A DNA stretch of 41,964 nt, taken from positions 1 to 41,964 of the forward strand of contig CAJJTI010000002.1 in NCBI GenBank assembly GCA_905194705.1. The letters are read 5' to 3'. Shown piece by piece: positions 9,504-17,979 of the stretch (within the stretch, counting starts at the first letter, position 1; every line of letters starts with the position of its first letter). This stretch comes from an uncultured Solobacterium sp. Lineage in GTDB: Bacteria; Bacillota_I; Bacilli_A; Erysipelotrichales; Erysipelotrichaceae. The notes beneath the pieces are model-generated. The model saw only the letters and a list, made by a program, of their open reading frames with translations, made no database searches and had not been told where the DNA came from. The position numbers and the translations under genes were made by a program.

Positions 9504-10244
9504 CTAAGCTTCTTCCAGCACGCAAAAAATAGCAAGTCTTGCATCATAAAAATCATCAGTACACGTTACCATAGTAACTAGTTTATCACTAGGTTTAACT
9601 GTTACTGGACTTTCAAAAACACTCTCTTTTCGAATACTTCTAACATAATTCATAAATTCTTCATTGTTTTTAAAAGTAATCTGAATGAAGAAATCTGTTC
9701 CTTTTACTAGTAATCCTGCAAATGGTTTTATTACATAGTTTGCATCTTTTGTCTCTAAAGACAAAGTTTTATGTTTATTGTAATAATTTTGGTCTTTGTA
9801 GCTTTCTAAACTGTAAAACATTGTCCCGGTATTTGTGTGATGACCATATATAAATGTATTTTTATCACTGAAATCTTTTTGATTTTCATAATCCATAAAA
9901 ATACAGCCCATATGATTTTTATTACCATCAAATAAATGTTCTAGATAGTAATCATTATCTTTTCCTTGTACAAGAGGATAATCAATTACACTGTCTTCCT
10001 GTTTTAACCATCCTACATAATCATCATTGATTTTCTTTAATACATCATGCTTATTTTCACCAGTTTCATCTTCTTTTTCCTGTACAATATTAATTTCGCG
10101 ATAACTTTCTTCACCTTCTTTATAAGACAGACGAAAAGAATAAATATAGTACCAGGATCCTGCCAGTAAAAATAACGAAAAGAAAAGGAGAAGATAAAGT
10201 AATCTTCGTCCTATTTTTGTTAATCGTTTCTTTTTTCTACTCAT
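9504..10244 (-). CDS. Class B-like sortase
   Basis: Membrane-anchored cysteine transpeptidase that attaches surface proteins to peptidoglycan or pili. The 246-residue reading has an N-terminal signal anchor after a basic head (about 15-36) and the catalytic triad H135 (GHH), C228 (VTCTD) and R236 (ARL). The DYPLVQGKDNDYYL and GCIFMD segments are like SrtB. The start at 10244 is chosen because AAGGAG lies 9 bases upstream; an in-frame ATG at 10253 touches that site directly. No LPXTG-type substrate is encoded nearby, so its client proteins are elsewhere. Confidence 0.9.
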   Translation of the reverse strand: MSRKKKRLTKIGRRLLYLLLFFSLFLLAGSWYYIYSFRLSYKEGEESYREINIVQEKEDETGENKHDVLKKINDDYVGWLKQEDSVIDYPLVQGKDNDYYLEHLFDGNKNHMGCIFMDYENQKDFSDKNTFIYGHHTNTGTMFYSLESYKDQNYYNKHKTLSLETKDANYVIKPFAGLLVKGTDFFIQITFKNNEEFMNYVRSIRKESVFESPVTVKPSDKLVTMVTCTDDFYDARLAIFCVLEEA

Positions 10245-10300
10245 AAATAACATCTCCTTATATATGTTATTCGAGTAAAAATGGCAAATTCCCCAAAAAA

Positions 10301-11155
10301 TTATAAAGAAAAATACACAAATAGCATTCTATCTTTACCATTCATGTCTTTAAGAATCTCAAATCTAGCTTCTGGCAGCATTTCTTTCACTAAATTTGTC
10401 ATTCTTTCTCTTTGATCATACCCCATTTCAAAAGCCATAAATGCTTTATCTTTTAATACCTGATGACAATCTCTGAAGATTTCACGATAGAATTTCAATC
10501 CATCTTCACCACCAAATAGTGCAACATGAGGTTCAAAGTCCACTACTGCATGTTCCATTTTTTCTTCACTAGGAATATATGGTGGATTAGACACAAGTAC
10601 ATCTAATTTAATACCCTTTTCAATAAGAGGTTTTAGCATATCACCAGCATAGAAAGTAATATCTGCTTCATTTGTTTTCGCATTCAACTTAGCTGTTTCT
10701 AATGCTTCTACAGATATATCCGTTGCACACATGTCAATCTTTGGCTCTTCTTTGCATAAAGCAATCGCAATAGCTCCAGAACCCGTTCCAACATCTGCTA
10801 CATTTAATTTTTCAGCATCAGGAAAATATGTATCAATACGAGATAATATATGGCCGCATAATTCTTCTGTTTCATAGCGTGGTATTAATACATCGCCATT
10901 AACAACCATCTTGTAACCATAGAACCATGAATATCCAAGAACGTGGCCTAATGGTTCATCCTTCAATATCCTTGCCATTCCTGCATCAAATTCTTTTTCC
11001 AGCTCTTCTGGCATTTCTTCATCAAAATTCATGTATAAGTTATATCTTTCACGATTAGATAACTCTACAAGATATGCCATTACAGTTTCTTCAGGAATAT
11101 TATTCTTACTGCATTCTGATTCGTATATACGAACTTTTTTTGAGAAAGTTGTCAC
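10301..11155 (-). CDS. prmC: Release factor glutamine methyltransferase PrmC
   Basis: Uses SAM to methylate the glutamine of the GGQ motif in peptide-chain release factors. The 284 residues contain the SAM-binding loop GTGSG (123-127) and the hallmark NPPY motif (190-193). It starts with GTG inside a TAGTG that overlaps the prfA stop by one base, so it is translationally coupled to the gene for its substrate. This arrangement is conserved in Bacillota. Confidence 0.96.
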   Translation of the reverse strand: MTTFSKKVRIYESECSKNNIPEETVMAYLVELSNRERYNLYMNFDEEMPEELEKEFDAGMARILKDEPLGHVLGYSWFYGYKMVVNGDVLIPRYETEELCGHILSRIDTYFPDAEKLNVADVGTGSGAIAIALCKEEPKIDMCATDISVEALETAKLNAKTNEADITFYAGDMLKPLIEKGIKLDVLVSNPPYIPSEEKMEHAVVDFEPHVALFGGEDGLKFYREIFRDCHQVLKDKAFMAFEMGYDQRERMTNLVKEMLPEARFEILKDMNGKDRMLFVYFSL

Positions 11156-12228
11156 TATTCTGTATCCTCTAACTTTCTTTTTTCTTCTTCAGCAAGTAAA
11201 CCATTTACAACATCATCAAGTTTACCTTCCATAATACGATCAAGCTGTGTAATAGTTAAACCAATACGGTGATCTGTTACACGGTTTTGAGGATAGTTAT
11301 AAGTACGGATTTTTTCGCTTCTATCACCTGTACCAATTTTTTCACGTCTGATTTTTCCTTCAGCTTCTTCTTTACGACGTTTTAATTCTTCATACACACG
11401 TGCACGAATTAAACGCATAGCTGTTTCCCGGTTTTCAATCTGGCTTCTACCTTCTTGACAGTTAACTGTAATACCTGTAGGAATATGAACAATTCTTACC
11501 GCAGAGTCTGTTTTATTGATATGCTGTCCACCAGCACCACTTGCACGGTGAGTTTCAATTGTTAAATCCTTTGGATCAATCTCAATATCTGTATCTTCTG
11601 CTTCTGGTTGAGCTAATACAGTAGCTGTTGATGTATGAATACGACCTTGAGCTTCTGTCTTAGGAACACGTTGTACACGGTGTGCACCAGATTCAAACTT
11701 CAAGTGTTTATAAACATCAGTTCCTTTAATGGAGAAGATAATTTGGGTAAAACCACCCGCTTCACAGGGACTGGCTTCCATGACTTGAACTTTCCATCCC
11801 ATATTTTCAGCATATTTTGAATACATACGGAAAAGGTCACCAGCGAAGATATTTCCTTCATCTCCACCTACACCACCACGAATTTCCATAATGACATCAT
11901 GGTCATCATCTGGATCTCTAGGAATTAATAGATGTTGGATATACTCTAGTAGTTCTTCTCTAGCAGGAAGGCATTCTTCAAGTTCTAAAGCAGCCATTTC
12001 TTTCATTTCTGCATCATCGTCTTTAGCTAATTCTTCTGCTTCTTCAATACGTTTATCTAAAGCCTGTAATTTATGTAAAGCTTCTACAGGTTGAGATAAA
12101 CGAGCTTCTTCTTTTGAGAGTCTTGTTAATTCTTTAGGATTCCTTACTACTTCTTCATCCGTTAATTTTTCATTAATTTCGTTATATTGTTTTTCTAAAT
12201 CAAGTAATTTTTCTCTTACTGCGTCCAT
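11155..12228 (-). CDS. prfA: Peptide chain release factor 1
   Basis: Recognises UAA and UAG and triggers peptide release. The 357-residue protein has the PxT codon-reading motif (PKT, 189-191) and the catalytic GGQ (233-235) in THRASGAGGQHINKT. GGAGGT lies just before the ATG. Upstream is tdk and downstream is the overlapping prmC, giving the common tdk-prfA-prmC group. Confidence 0.97.
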   Translation of the reverse strand: MDAVREKLLDLEKQYNEINEKLTDEEVVRNPKELTRLSKEEARLSQPVEALHKLQALDKRIEEAEELAKDDDAEMKEMAALELEECLPAREELLEYIQHLLIPRDPDDDHDVIMEIRGGVGGDEGNIFAGDLFRMYSKYAENMGWKVQVMEASPCEAGGFTQIIFSIKGTDVYKHLKFESGAHRVQRVPKTEAQGRIHTSTATVLAQPEAEDTDIEIDPKDLTIETHRASGAGGQHINKTDSAVRIVHIPTGITVNCQEGRSQIENRETAMRLIRARVYEELKRRKEEAEGKIRREKIGTGDRSEKIRTYNYPQNRVTDHRIGLTITQLDRIMEGKLDDVVNGLLAEEEKRKLEDTE

Positions 12229-12237
12229 CTTTACCTC

Positions 12238-12855
12238 CTATTTCTTGAAAGGATCTTGTAATCGTCTAGGCATGCCAATAATTTCATGGCAATGTCTGCA
12301 TCTTGCTTCATAAGCTTCTTTAGCCCCAACAACAATTGTTGGATCATCCCATTTAGCTGCTACTCCATTTACAATACGTTGTGTTCTTGTTGCAGGAGCA
12401 CCACATACCACACATACAGCTGTTAACTTTGTTACAAATTCAGCTTCTGTCAATAATATTGGCATAACCCCAAATGGTTGTCCTCTAAAATCTGTATCTA
12501 ATCCTGCACACATTACTCTAATACCATGTTTTGCAAGAACTTCTGTTACTTCTACAATTTCTTCATCCAAGAATTGAACTTCATCTACTGCAACTACATC
12601 TGTATCTGGTTTAACATAATCCAAGATTTCACTTGCTTTATCAATCAAAATACTTTCAACCATACTTCCTGCGTGACTTGCTACTTTTGTTTCACTGTAG
12701 CGATTGTCAATTCTTGGCTTAAATACAAGAATTTTTTGTTTGGCAAATTCTAGCACTTTTATTCTTCTAATTAACTCTTCTGTTTTCCCGGCAAACATAC
12801 ATCCGGAAATTACTTCCAGCCAGCCTTTTCTATATTGTTTGTACATCTCACTCAT
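12238..12855 (-). CDS. tdk: Thymidine kinase (type II)
   Basis: Phosphorylates thymidine to dTMP. The 205 residues show the P-loop GCMFAGKT (18-25), the Walker B-like AVDEVQFLD, the lasso region, and four zinc cysteines (CVVC and CRHC). It begins three bases past the rpoD stop, with GGAAG near the end of rpoD as its ribosome-binding site, so the two are probably one transcript. Confidence 0.95.
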   Translation of the reverse strand: MSEMYKQYRKGWLEVISGCMFAGKTEELIRRIKVLEFAKQKILVFKPRIDNRYSETKVASHAGSMVESILIDKASEILDYVKPDTDVVAVDEVQFLDEEIVEVTEVLAKHGIRVMCAGLDTDFRGQPFGVMPILLTEAEFVTKLTAVCVVCGAPATRTQRIVNGVAAKWDDPTIVVGAKEAYEARCRHCHEIIGMPRRLQDPFKK

Positions 12856-12858
12856 ATA

Positions 12859-14001
12859 TTATTTCTTCCACTGCTGGAAGTCCTCCTTATGTGCATAACT
12901 GCGATTTAATTTACGAAGAGCGTTTTGCTCTAATTGTCTTACTCTTTCTCTTGTGACATTATAAACATCACCAACTTCTTGAAGTGTTTTTGGTGTACCA
13001 TCTATTAAACCAAATCTCATTTTCAATATCATCTGATCTCTTTCAGGAAGTTCTTTTAATATTTCGTTTACTTCTTTTTTCAAATACTGATTATTTGTAT
13101 ATTCAACAGGGTCAATTGTACGATTATCTGGTACAAAATCACTCAATGTTGAATTTTCATCATCCCCAGTCGGGGTTTCAAGAGATACAGTATCCACATT
13201 TAAAGAACGAATTTCTCTAACTCTTTCTGGTGTAATATTTCCTACTTTTGAAGCAATTTCTTCTTCCGTAGGTTCACGGTCCAATTTTTGTAACAATTCT
13301 CTTTCAGCACGATTAATTTTAACAATCTGTTCATTTAAATGAACTGGTATACGAATATCTCTTGATTGATTGTTGATGGCTCTAACAATAGCTTGTTTTA
13401 TCCACCATGTCGCATATGTACTGAAGCGAAAGCCTTTTGTATAATCGAATTTTTCTACCGCACGCATTAAACCGATATTACCTTCTTGAATTAAATCTTG
13501 AAGATTTAAACCATGGCCAACATATTTTTTTGCAATAGAAACAACTAAACGCAAGTTACTGTTAGTAAGAAGCTCTTTCGCTTCTTCATCACCTTTACTG
13601 ACCCTTTTCGCTATTTCTCTTTCCTGTTCTGCTGTTAAAAGAGGAAAATTACCAATTGCATTTAAATAAACTTTAACTGAATCAGTAGAATGAAAATCAC
13701 TTGTTTCATCACTTGAATAATCTTCATCTTCTTCATCAGATGATTCATCATCTTCATTGTCAAGAGAATCTTCATCTTCTAAAAGTTCTTCATCTTCTTC
13801 TAATTCAGCATCATTTTCTTCTACATCAATATTATTTTCAATAGCCCAGTCAAATAATGCATCTATATCTTCTTCAGATAAATGATTCTTAGTTGCTAAA
13901 TCATATAGCTCTTTTTCATCAATATCTTTCCCTGCCTGCTTAATAGAAAGTAAAAGGTCGCAAATTTGTTCTCTAGATAAATCTGGATTCTTATTATTCA
14001 T
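12859..14001 (-). CDS. rpoD: Housekeeping RNA polymerase sigma factor (sigma A)
   Basis: Primary sigma factor that directs RNA polymerase to promoters. The 380-residue protein has a region 1.1-like head (1-50), a very acidic linker (about 55-100), region 2 with [18 protein letters not shown] and the FSTYATWWI promoter-melting segment, region 3, and the region 4.2 helix-turn-helix [17 protein letters not shown]. The start is unusual. The bases before the ATG (TTTCCTTGCATGATTTTCA) hold no ribosome-binding site, and the iscB stop lies only 23 bases upstream. In most Bacillota dnaG precedes this gene; here an IscB element does. Confidence 0.96.
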   Translation of the reverse strand: MNNKNPDLSREQICDLLLSIKQAGKDIDEKELYDLATKNHLSEEDIDALFDWAIENNIDVEENDAELEEDEELLEDEDSLDNEDDESSDEEDEDYSSDETSDFHSTDSVKVYLNAIGNFPLLTAEQEREIAKRVSKGDEEAKELLTNSNLRLVVSIAKKYVGHGLNLQDLIQEGNIGLMRAVEKFDYTKGFRFSTYATWWIKQAIVRAINNQSRDIRIPVHLNEQIVKINRAERELLQKLDREPTEEEIASKVGNITPERVREIRSLNVDTVSLETPTGDDENSTLSDFVPDNRTIDPVEYTNNQYLKKEVNEILKELPERDQMILKMRFGLIDGTPKTLQEVGDVYNVTRERVRQLEQNALRKLNRSYAHKEDFQQWKK

Positions 14002-14020
14002 TGAAAATCATGCAAGGAAA

Positions 14021-14040
14021 CCCACTATTTTATTAGCGGG
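14021..14040 (-). repeat. Right-end hairpin of the IscB element
   Basis: TAGCGGG (14034-14040) faces CCCACTA (14021-14027), a 7-bp stem with one G-T pair and a 6-base loop. It contains the iscB stop codon. It resembles the left-end hairpin at 15528-15542 and is the expected recognition structure for a Y1 transposase. Confidence 0.65.
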
Positions 14041-15293
14041 AGGAATTGCCTGCTCCTTTCTTCTTTTAAATAGTTTTTCCTTGCTTCTAGCAATTCCAAT
14101 TTTTTATAGCTTACTGAATTGTTTACTTTAGTTCCATCCAGCATCCTAATATCAAAGTAACCTGAACTTCTTCTTCCGAAAATAAAGCATTCTTGATTTT
14201 GGCATTTCACTTTATCAAATAATCTGAAGGTTTTAACTGTATAAGGTGCTTGATTGAGTTTCTTTTTACCACCTTTTAAAAAGTTTGCTTTATGTATCTG
14301 TCTGTTATGACAACGTACCTTCTTTTGATAAATAACTTTATCAAGTGGTTCAGCTTTAAAGTTTTGTGCTATGCAGTAAGCATCATTGTAATGTTCTTTT
14401 GCAAGATTATATTTAATACGATTGTTTTTTGTTATATATCCATAAGTTAGTGAAACATCAGGATATATTTCTTTAAGCTCATTGTAGAATGACCATCTCA
14501 TAATGCCCATAAAAGTTGCATCGTTATACTTTTCTGCTCGTGTTTGTTTTAGTTTAATCTTGCCTTTATGATAATTTTCATGGCATGTTTTACACAAAGT
14601 AATCAAGTTGCTTGGTGCATTTCCACCAGTCTTTCGTGATTCCAGATGATGAACCTCTAATACCTTATCTTTTGATTTGCCATGACAATGTTGACATGTA
14701 TGGTTATCTCTAAATAAAACATACTCACGAGTGTTATAACCTAACATTTCGCCATTTTGATAATCTTTACCACTAATGGTTTTACCTTCTGCTTCAGCTT
14801 TTAAAAGTTGAGTATCAAAACTTGCTACTTCAACTATGATTGTGCTGATTGGAATAATTTTATACACTTCTTCTACAACTTTTAAGTGTGATTCTACCTT
14901 CTGTTTTACGGATGGTGCAAGCCATCCTTCTGGTTTAGATGCCTTACGATTGTTGAATCTTGCAGGTCTATACCTCAAATGATTTCGTCTTGTCCTTCTT
15001 GTTTCTCTACGTGTTGATATCAGTTCTACAATATCATTACGTATTTCAACATCTGAACAATATAGTTCTATTTTTTCTGTGGATGCACTTAGTCCTATAT
15101 GTTTAGAACCAGCATCAACACCCAATGTAACTGGTTGAATATGGTTTTCACATTCATACTCCAGTTGAATAGTAAATGGACTGTACTTAACAATTTCAGC
15201 TTTACCATCTTTTAAAAGATGCCTTACTTTACCAAGTTTATGCGTTGGCATAAGTGGTAGTCCATCTTTGTTTAATACATACACTAATTGCAT
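14025..15293 (-). CDS. iscB: IscB RNA-guided nuclease
   Basis: Ancestor-type relative of Cas9 that cuts DNA under omegaRNA guidance. In the 422-residue reading the PLMP domain starts near residue 13 and RuvC-I is GVDAGSKHIG (catalytic D60). An arginine-rich bridge helix (RRETRRTRRNHLRYR) follows, then RuvC-II with E155 (IIVEVASFD). The HNH domain holds CQHC, VHHLE (H215/H216) and CKTC, and RuvC-III is HYNDA with D304. All catalytic residues are present. The frame stays open to an ATG at 15401, but 15293 is preferred: it gives the family's usual N-terminus (MQLVYVLNKDG), has an AGAGAG-like site upstream, and leaves the region before it for the omegaRNA. Confidence 0.93.
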   Translation of the reverse strand: MQLVYVLNKDGLPLMPTHKLGKVRHLLKDGKAEIVKYSPFTIQLEYECENHIQPVTLGVDAGSKHIGLSASTEKIELYCSDVEIRNDIVELISTRRETRRTRRNHLRYRPARFNNRKASKPEGWLAPSVKQKVESHLKVVEEVYKIIPISTIIVEVASFDTQLLKAEAEGKTISGKDYQNGEMLGYNTREYVLFRDNHTCQHCHGKSKDKVLEVHHLESRKTGGNAPSNLITLCKTCHENYHKGKIKLKQTRAEKYNDATFMGIMRWSFYNELKEIYPDVSLTYGYITKNNRIKYNLAKEHYNDAYCIAQNFKAEPLDKVIYQKKVRCHNRQIHKANFLKGGKKKLNQAPYTVKTFRLFDKVKCQNQECFIFGRRSSGYFDIRMLDGTKVNNSVSYKKLELLEARKNYLKEERSRQFLPLIK

Positions 15294-15580
15294 AAACTCT
15301 CTTCTATCTAATTTAATAGATAACTCAGGCACAAGGCCTGTAATGTAGCCATCGACAATGTTATAAAGGGTTTTAATATATGCAACACTGTTCCTGCCCA
15401 TCAGAACTGTTTAATCACATATCTTAGAGCTGCAGACTTGGCTAAACATCCACAGGTAACTATATATTCCTAAATAACGTAGCACTCGAAGTGCTTAGTC
15501 TAATCAACAAGCTTGCTTTTTACAAGCCCACTACTTTAGTGGTGGGGTATTGACGAGTAGAGCCCTCCTATAATAATGCT
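15294..15580 (-). ncRNA. IscB omegaRNA (HEARO-type) with 5' guide
   Basis: The noncoding stretch upstream of iscB carries stacked hairpins on the minus strand: CCACTA/TAGTGG near the 5' end, GCTTG/CAAGC (527-523 with 515-511 of 15 kb), a perfect AGCACT-CGA-AGTGCT (15495-15481), and CAGGC/GCCTG just before the iscB start. The scaffold begins GGCTCT, as does the well-studied OgeuIscB omegaRNA as I recall it. In this family the guide is the host DNA abutting the left end, here AGCATTATTATAGGAG (15580-15565). Exact RNA ends are inferred. Confidence 0.75.
15565..15571 (-). promoter_or_regulatory. Displaced ribosome-binding site of rpoD
   Basis: The minus strand reads TATAGGAG up to the left end of the IscB element. 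If the element is removed, AGGAG falls about 10 bases before the rpoD ATG, which now lacks any such site. A TATTAT just upstream may be its -10 box. This reconstruction is inference from the element boundaries. Confidence 0.55.
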
Positions 15581-15615
15581 TACATACTAAGTTATTTTAC
15601 ACGAAAAATACAACC

Positions 15616-15645
15616 GCAAAAAGATGAGACTCAAAAGAATCTCAT
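15616..15645 (-). terminator. Second terminator after rpmE
   Basis: ATGAGA (15624-15629) pairs with TCTCAT (15640-15645). On the minus strand a run of five T follows. It lies right behind another terminator (15654-15686), so transcription from rpmE should rarely reach iscB-rpoD. Confidence 0.55.
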
Positions 15646-15653
15646 TTAAGTTT

Positions 15654-15686
15654 AAAAAAAGTCTATAGAAAATTCCATAGACTTTT
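15654..15686 (-). terminator. Terminator after rpmE
   Basis: AAAAGTCTAT (15657-15666) and ATAGACTTTT (15677-15686) form a 10-bp stem, with a T-run on the minus strand. It starts a few bases after the rpmE stop. Confidence 0.8.
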
Positions 15687-15692
15687 AATTCA

Positions 15693-15899
15693 CTACTTAC
15701 CAAGACCGTATTTTTTATTGAAACGTTCTACACGACCCTGTGCTTGTGCGAATCTTTGACGTCCTGTATAGAATGGATGGCAGTTTGAGCAAGTATCTAC
15801 TTTAATTTCTTTTAATGTAGAACCTGTTTCAAATTCAGAACCGCAGCTTGTGCACACTACTTTAGTTTTGTAGTAATTTGGATGAATATTTTCTTTCAT
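15693..15899 (-). CDS. rpmE: 50S ribosomal protein L31 (zinc-binding type)
   Basis: Large-subunit protein of 68 residues with the zinc ligands C16, C19, C37 and C40 (CTSC and CSNC), which mark the zinc-containing type. It also carries [10 protein letters not shown] and the basic tail of the family. AGGGAG lies before the ATG, and a strong terminator follows directly. Confidence 0.96.
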   Translation of the reverse strand: MKENIHPNYYKTKVVCTSCGSEFETGSTLKEIKVDTCSNCHPFYTGRQRFAQAQGRVERFNKKYGLGK

Positions 15900-15973
15900 T
15901 TCTTTTTCTCCCTTCTGCCTTAAGTCTCATGCGAACTTAAAGAAAGTGCCTAGTAATGATACCATGAGCACAT

Positions 15974-17236
15974 TTACTTTTCAACTACTTCTCGGCAAAT
16001 ATCTCCACCAAGTTTCTTAATCTTTTCATCAATATCATAATATCCACGATCAATATGGTATATATCATGTATTTCTGTTTCTCCTTCTGCTAATAAACCT
16101 GCAATAACAAGACATGCACCACATCTTAAATCCGTTGCATATACTTTATCACCATAAAGTTTAGAAGGTCCTTTAATAATACTTGAGCCTTTATCAATAT
16201 CGATATCAGCACCCATTCTTTGTAATTCCAAGCAATGTTTAAATCTTTCAGTATAAATTGTATCTACAACTCTACTTTCACCTTTAATTTGTGTTAAAAG
16301 AGCTGTTAGAGGCTGTTGCAAGTCTGTCGCAAAACCAGGATATGGTTTTGTCGTAATATCAACTGGAAGTAAGTTATCGTTATGTTCGACAGTAATTGTA
16401 TCAATACCGATTTCCATCTTTACACCCATTTCTTCAAGTTTGCTTGTTAAAGCTTCAATGTGTTTTGGAATAACATTAGTAATCTTCATTTTTCCAGCAC
16501 ATGCAGCAGCCATGATTAAGAATGTACCTGCTTCAATACGGTCAGGAATAATTTCATGGAAACATCCTCTTAAACTGTCTACACCATCAATAGTAATCAC
16601 ATTAGTACCAGCACCTTTAACATTGGCACCCATTTTATTTAATAATGTCGCAACATCAATAATTTCTGGTTCTTTAGCAGCATTTTCAATTGTTGTTCTA
16701 CCATTAGCGTAAACTGCAGCCATCATAATATTGATTGTCGCTCCAACGGAAGGAATATCTAAGAATATCTTATTACCTGTTAAGTGTTCTGCTTTAATAG
16801 TATAACAACCTCTTTCATACTCTACCGTTGCACCAAGAGCTTCAAAGCCTTTTAAATGCAAATCAATTGGTCTAGGACCTAAATAACATCCTCCTGGCAT
16901 CTTCATGCGCACATAACCATATTTACCAAGTAGTGCACCCATAAAATAATATGAAGCTCTAAGTTTTGTTACGATATCTTGATCAAGATCAACATTTTTC
17001 ATATTTATTGGATCAATAATCAAATGTTCTCTTTCTTCTCTTACGTCAACATTTAAAATATTTAGAATTTCTGATAATGCATTAACATCCGCAATTTTAG
17101 GAACTCCGAAAATTGTCACTGGGCCGTTCGCTAAAATTGCTGCAGGAATAAGTGCAACAGTAGCATTTTTTGAGCCAGAAATTATTACTTCACCATTTAA
17201 CTCTTTTCCACCATGTATTTTAATTACTTCTTCCAT
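15974..17236 (-). CDS. murA: UDP-N-acetylglucosamine 1-carboxyvinyltransferase
   Basis: First committed enzyme of peptidoglycan synthesis, adding enolpyruvate from PEP to UDP-GlcNAc; target of fosfomycin. The 420 residues show the N-terminal GSKNA substrate loop and the catalytic cysteine C117 in MPGGCYLGPRP. Cys rather than Asp here predicts fosfomycin sensitivity of the enzyme. Its start overlaps the end of the HAD gene by 13 bases, so it is probably translated in coupling. Bacillota often carry two copies; which paralog this is cannot be told here. Confidence 0.95.
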   Translation of the reverse strand: MEEVIKIHGGKELNGEVIISGSKNATVALIPAAILANGPVTIFGVPKIADVNALSEILNILNVDVREEREHLIIDPINMKNVDLDQDIVTKLRASYYFMGALLGKYGYVRMKMPGGCYLGPRPIDLHLKGFEALGATVEYERGCYTIKAEHLTGNKIFLDIPSVGATINIMMAAVYANGRTTIENAAKEPEIIDVATLLNKMGANVKGAGTNVITIDGVDSLRGCFHEIIPDRIEAGTFLIMAAACAGKMKITNVIPKHIEALTSKLEEMGVKMEIGIDTITVEHNDNLLPVDITTKPYPGFATDLQQPLTALLTQIKGESRVVDTIYTERFKHCLELQRMGADIDIDKGSSIIKGPSKLYGDKVYATDLRCGACLVIAGLLAEGETEIHDIYHIDRGYYDIDEKIKKLGGDICREVVEK

Positions 17237-17886
17237 TTTGCATTCATCCTTTCAACTTCTTCTACCATTTCTACAACATCATTAACGATGAGATCCGCTT
17301 CTTTTTGTGTCTGCTTAAAACGATTATCTCTTCTAGCAATCACAAACATTCCTGCATTTTTTCCTGCTGCTATACCTTTATCGCTGTCTTCATAAACAAT
17401 ACATTCATCTTTTGAAACACCTAATGCTGCACTTGCTAATTCGTATATATCTCCTGCAGGCTTAGGGTGAGCTATTTCTTCACTTGATTCAATAAAATCA
17501 AAGTATTTTCTAATACCCATTTCTTTTAGGCTGTATTCAATTTCATTAAATGCAGATGATGAACAACAAGCTAACTTATAGCCATCATCATGTAATTTCT
17601 TAACCATTTCTGGTATATGGTCAAACATTAAATCCTTAACACAAATAGGATGTGAATCATAATATGCATCGTTTGTTCTTCTAATTTCTTCTTTTGAAAC
17701 CGTATGATTTAATAATTCATAGAAAAGGTCAACAATCCCATCAAGTGTTCGGCCAACACCATCTAATAACGCTTCTTTTTCACCTGTATATCCTAGTCCA
17801 ACGAGATGATTGTAATTGCCATCATAATAGAATTTTTCACTATCAAAAAGGATTCCATCCATATCAAATAAAACTGCTTTAATCAC
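17224..17886 (-). CDS. HAD-superfamily phosphatase / phosphoglucomutase-like
   Basis: Cytosolic sugar-phosphate phosphatase or mutase of the beta-phosphoglucomutase-like HAD group. Motifs: I FDMDGILFDSE with the nucleophile Asp, II CSSS, III HPKPAGDIY with Lys, IV VYEDSDKGI. An alpha-helical cap lies between I and II. I prefer the GTG at 17886, because GGAG sits nine bases before it and the protein then begins VIKAVLFDMDG as usual; the ATG at 17901 overlaps that site and has none of its own. It overlaps murA downstream. The substrate is not predictable. Confidence 0.85.
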   Translation of the reverse strand: MIKAVLFDMDGILFDSEKFYYDGNYNHLVGLGYTGEKEALLDGVGRTLDGIVDLFYELLNHTVSKEEIRRTNDAYYDSHPICVKDLMFDHIPEMVKKLHDDGYKLACCSSSAFNEIEYSLKEMGIRKYFDFIESSEEIAHPKPAGDIYELASAALGVSKDECIVYEDSDKGIAAGKNAGMFVIARRDNRFKQTQKEADLIVNDVVEMVEEVERMNAKWKK

Positions 17887-17930
17887 AATATCAATCTCCA
17901 TGAATAATTTTACACGAACATAATAAAAAT

Positions 17931-17961
17931 AAAAAGGATTCCAACCTAAATTAGAATCCTA
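17931..17961 (-). terminator. Terminator after the secreted protein gene
   Basis: GGATTC (17936-17941) pairs with GAATCC (17954-17959); on the minus strand TTTTT follows. It lies about 20 bases beyond the stop of the secreted beta-helix protein and separates it from the HAD-murA pair. Confidence 0.75.
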
Positions 17962-17979
17962 TTCATTTATAAATATATA

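Larger units (their letters stand above)
14012..15564 (-). mobile_element. IscB transposon (IS200/IS605-like ends, no transposase)
   Basis: The left end is set at GGCTCT (15564-15559, minus strand), about 20 bases before a subterminal hairpin: minus CCACTA (542-537 of 15 kb) pairing with TAGTGG (533-528), loop AAG. The right end has a matching hairpin CCCGCTA/TAGTGGG (14040-14034 with 14027-14021), followed by about nine bases. TAGTGGG is shared by both ends. Paired imperfect hairpins without terminal repeats are how the IS200/IS605 group marks its ends. No tnpA is inside, so mobility would need a transposase in trans. The right boundary is uncertain by roughly 10 bases. Confidence 0.75.

Noticed and set aside
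14041..15293. Cas9-type CRISPR system
   Set aside because: HNH and RuvC are present, but the PLMP domain, size, lack of repeats and upstream structured RNA fit IscB.
15293..15401. Extended 458-residue IscB start
   Set aside because: The extension lacks a ribosome-binding site, is not seen in the family as I know it, and overlaps predicted omegaRNA hairpins.
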